Shown: in pieces, positions 4,390 through 6,156 of the stretch
Layout of the letters: the number at the start of each line of letters is the position of its first letter
How positions within the stretch are numbered: position 1 is the stretch's first letter
Assembly: GCA_902474785.1 (NCBI GenBank)
Contig: CABRXB010000076.1
Location: forward strand, 1-6,156
DNA: 6,156 nucleotides
From: an uncultured Eubacteriales bacterium
Lineage (GTDB): Bacteria; Bacillota; Clostridia; Oscillospirales; Feifaniaceae
Reading direction: 5' to 3'
The notes under the pieces: generated by a model
What the model was told of the DNA's origin: nothing
What the model saw: only the letters and a program-made list of their open reading frames with translations
Database searches by the model: none
Translations under genes and position numbers: made by a program

Positions 4390-6072
4390 TTAAGTCTCCC
4401 CTTTGTCTGCCATCCTATCAACTTTTTTGCGCTTTTTGTTTTGATACATCCTCGCGTCGGCAATCTGATACAGTGCGCTCACGCTGCCCGCCTCGGAATA
4501 CAGGCAGCTTCCAATATCGACATTCATGTGAAAGCCGGGTGCAAAATCGCTGCAATCAATGTTGCGCACCGCATCATGTGCCAGTTCCGTCATGTTCTCA
4601 CCGCTGCAAACCTGGTGCAAAACCACAAACTCATCTCCCGCATATCTGGCGACCACATCCTGCGCAGATACGACCGATTGCAGGGTCTTTGCCATTGCCA
4701 ACAGCGCGTCATCCCCCGCCGTGTGGCCAAACGTGTCGTTGACCTGTTTGAAGTTGGTCAAATCCAAAAACAGCAATTCAAAATCCTGTCCGGTGGACTG
4801 AAAGTTGTCGCTCCACTGCACCAGTATCTCGCCCAGTCTGCGTCGGTTGATCAGTCCTGTCAGCTCATCATAGTTTGCAAGATATGCCAGCTTATCCCGC
4901 GCCTCTTTGAGCTGGCTGATCTCATACATACAGAGGATACACACCTTGAAGTTGCGCTTTCTGGCCTTTGTCCTCTTGAGGGAGCAGATGACAGGAATCC
5001 CGTTTTTTAGTTGCAAATTGAGCAGCGACGCCTTGTCGTTGTCAGAATGAATGAACGCCACAAGCTGGCCGCGGCTCTCCGAATCGAGAAACTCCGTATA
5101 CAAAAGCCCATTGGGATCTGACTGGCTTAGCAGCTCTTTTGCCCGGCCATTGGCATAGAGAATGCGATATTCTTCATCTGTGACAAGCATTGCATCAATG
5201 CCACTTTCGAAGATATACCCCGGGTTGAGCGCCAGCTCCACATATAAAAAATCATAGTCGCGCAACCAGCCCCAGTAGCCAAACCCAAAAATCAACGTGG
5301 CAAGACAGCTCATCGGCGGCAAAAAAGACGAAAAATAGGGAAGCACAAAGATGGAGATGAACCCCGTCCCAACGGCAAGTCCATCGATCAAAACAAACCC
5401 TTTGGCCAGTGTTTTCACGCTTGGGCTGTTTGTCTTTTTTTGCCAGAGGTAAAGGTAATACAAGGCGCCGCCCAGATAGATGGCCAGGTATCCAAGCAGA
5501 ACAAACGGCCATATCGTGCGATACTGCTGGACATACGTCCAGCCAAGGCCGCTGCCGCTTTGCACCAGATCCTCCGCAAACGCAGTGGGTCTCGCCGCCA
5601 TAAATCGCATCACCAGGGCCACAGGCAAAGCCCAAAAGACAGCTTTGACAAGTGGGGTAAGCTTTTGGTCAAGCCCTGTCATGACAATAAAATAATAGGA
5701 TGTGGTGGCGATGAAGCCGCACCACCCCGGCGCGCCCATTTGATGCCAGAACCATGCCTCTTCTTTTGTCCGGGCGATGTAAAAAAACGCGTCACACACA
5801 CACCACCATGCCAGGCTCGTCAAAACCAGCAAACTGAAGATGTTTTGCTTGTCTAGTTTGCTTGTGGTGGCGCGCTGATAGATCACCATGAAAAAAAACG
5901 TGGCAGAAACGGTTGCCAAAAACGATAGCAGGTTGATGTCTTTCACCCCTTTTGCAAATCCAACACGCCGCAGCGATTCTGACAACCAGCACTGTTGACA
6001 AGCTCTCAATAAAAATTTGAGCGTTTTCGGCGCGGGTTTGCATCCACACAAAACACTTGATATCTTTTTCAT
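4390..6072 (-). CDS. 7TM-PAS-GGDEF protein, predicted membrane diguanylate cyclase
   Basis: A 560-residue signalling protein predicted to make cyclic di-GMP from two GTP at the inner face of the membrane. Seen: about seven hydrophobic helices (near 47-66, 77-98, 112-131, 141-160, 187-210, 223-246, 249-270), the arrangement of the 7TM sensor module found in histidine kinases and cyclases; a PAS-like region (about 285-380, with GIDAMLVTDEEYRILYANGRA at its start); a linker helix (385-398); and a GGDEF domain (about 398-545) opening with YDELTGLINRR. Catalytic positions hold: Asp437 in FLDLTNFK, Asn445, Asp454 in GHTAGD. The signature is AGDEF (478-482) instead of GGDEF. The RxxD inhibitory site five residues before it reads SAQD (469-472), so product inhibition at that site is unlikely. 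The start is unsure: ATG 6072 has no Shine-Dalgarno, and the first 46 residues (with CxC and CxxC pairs) precede the first helix. GTG at 5946 is an alternative. No EAL domain is present. Confidence 0.9.
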   Translation of the reverse strand: MKKISSVLCGCKPAPKTLKFLLRACQQCWLSESLRRVGFAKGVKDINLLSFLATVSATFFFMVIYQRATTSKLDKQNIFSLLVLTSLAWWCVCDAFFYIARTKEEAWFWHQMGAPGWCGFIATTSYYFIVMTGLDQKLTPLVKAVFWALPVALVMRFMAARPTAFAEDLVQSGSGLGWTYVQQYRTIWPFVLLGYLAIYLGGALYYLYLWQKKTNSPSVKTLAKGFVLIDGLAVGTGFISIFVLPYFSSFLPPMSCLATLIFGFGYWGWLRDYDFLYVELALNPGYIFESGIDAMLVTDEEYRILYANGRAKELLSQSDPNGLLYTEFLDSESRGQLVAFIHSDNDKASLLNLQLKNGIPVICSLKRTKARKRNFKVCILCMYEISQLKEARDKLAYLANYDELTGLINRRRLGEILVQWSDNFQSTGQDFELLFLDLTNFKQVNDTFGHTAGDDALLAMAKTLQSVVSAQDVVARYAGDEFVVLHQVCSGENMTELAHDAVRNIDCSDFAPGFHMNVDIGSCLYSEAGSVSALYQIADARMYQNKKRKKVDRMADKGET

Positions 6073-6156
6073 TTGCGCCGAATATTTTTCAGCTTTTTAG
6101 CAACACTGCTGCTTAGAGGATTCTATTCAGATCAACTCAACAACTGCGAGGCCAGC
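6073..6156. other. Upstream region of the GGDEF gene, cut by the window edge
   Basis: 84 bases upstream of the GGDEF gene, AT-rich next to the start. I found no convincing -35/-10 pair or ribosome binding site here. The promoter may lie beyond the window or inside the questioned N-terminal extension. Confidence 0.5.

Noticed and set aside
4441..5010. Plus-strand open frame of 189 codons inside the GGDEF gene
   Set aside because: Antisense to the clearly coding GGDEF domain; no recognisable family.

Overview
The window looks like chromosomal DNA from a Gram-positive anaerobe of the Bacillota, most likely class Clostridia. This is inferred from AGGAGG-type ribosome binding sites, near-consensus vegetative promoters, perfect-stem/U-tract terminators, a 7TM-PAS-GGDEF signalling protein, moderately GC-rich codon use and the style of the proteins. 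No mobile element, CRISPR array, tRNA or rRNA was seen.

Layout: (1) 1-804, plus strand: 3' part of murC (peptidoglycan precursor synthesis), cut by the window edge and closed by a strong terminator at 823-859. (2) 924-2598, minus strand: a probable three-gene unit converging on murC. In transcription order it holds an unrecognised membrane-anchored protein (2598-2056), a class I SAM-dependent methyltransferase that is now a pseudogene (1997-1273; three frame changes and one in-frame TAG), and an intact NTF2/SnoaL-like small protein (1259-924) whose ribosome binding site overlaps the methyltransferase stop codon. (3) 2599-2965: a divergent regulatory region with a promoter on each side and a 44-nt imperfect dyad between them. 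(4) 2966-4135, plus strand: an intact M20 (M20D-type) metal-dependent amidohydrolase with its own near-consensus promoter and ribosome binding site. (5) 4177-4210: a bidirectional terminator between convergent genes. (6) 6072-4390, minus strand: a 7TM-PAS-GGDEF protein, a predicted membrane-bound diguanylate cyclase with an AGDEF signature and no RxxD inhibitory site. The last 84 bases hold nothing I can call.

Functionally this is ordinary chromosomal content: cell-wall synthesis, one amidohydrolase, one c-di-GMP signalling protein and a decaying accessory cluster. I see no evidence of a new defence, mobile or biosynthetic system. The points most worth a second look are the pattern of decay in the methyltransferase beside an intact, translationally linked partner, the dyad between the divergent promoters, and unusual motif residues in the amidohydrolase and the GGDEF protein.
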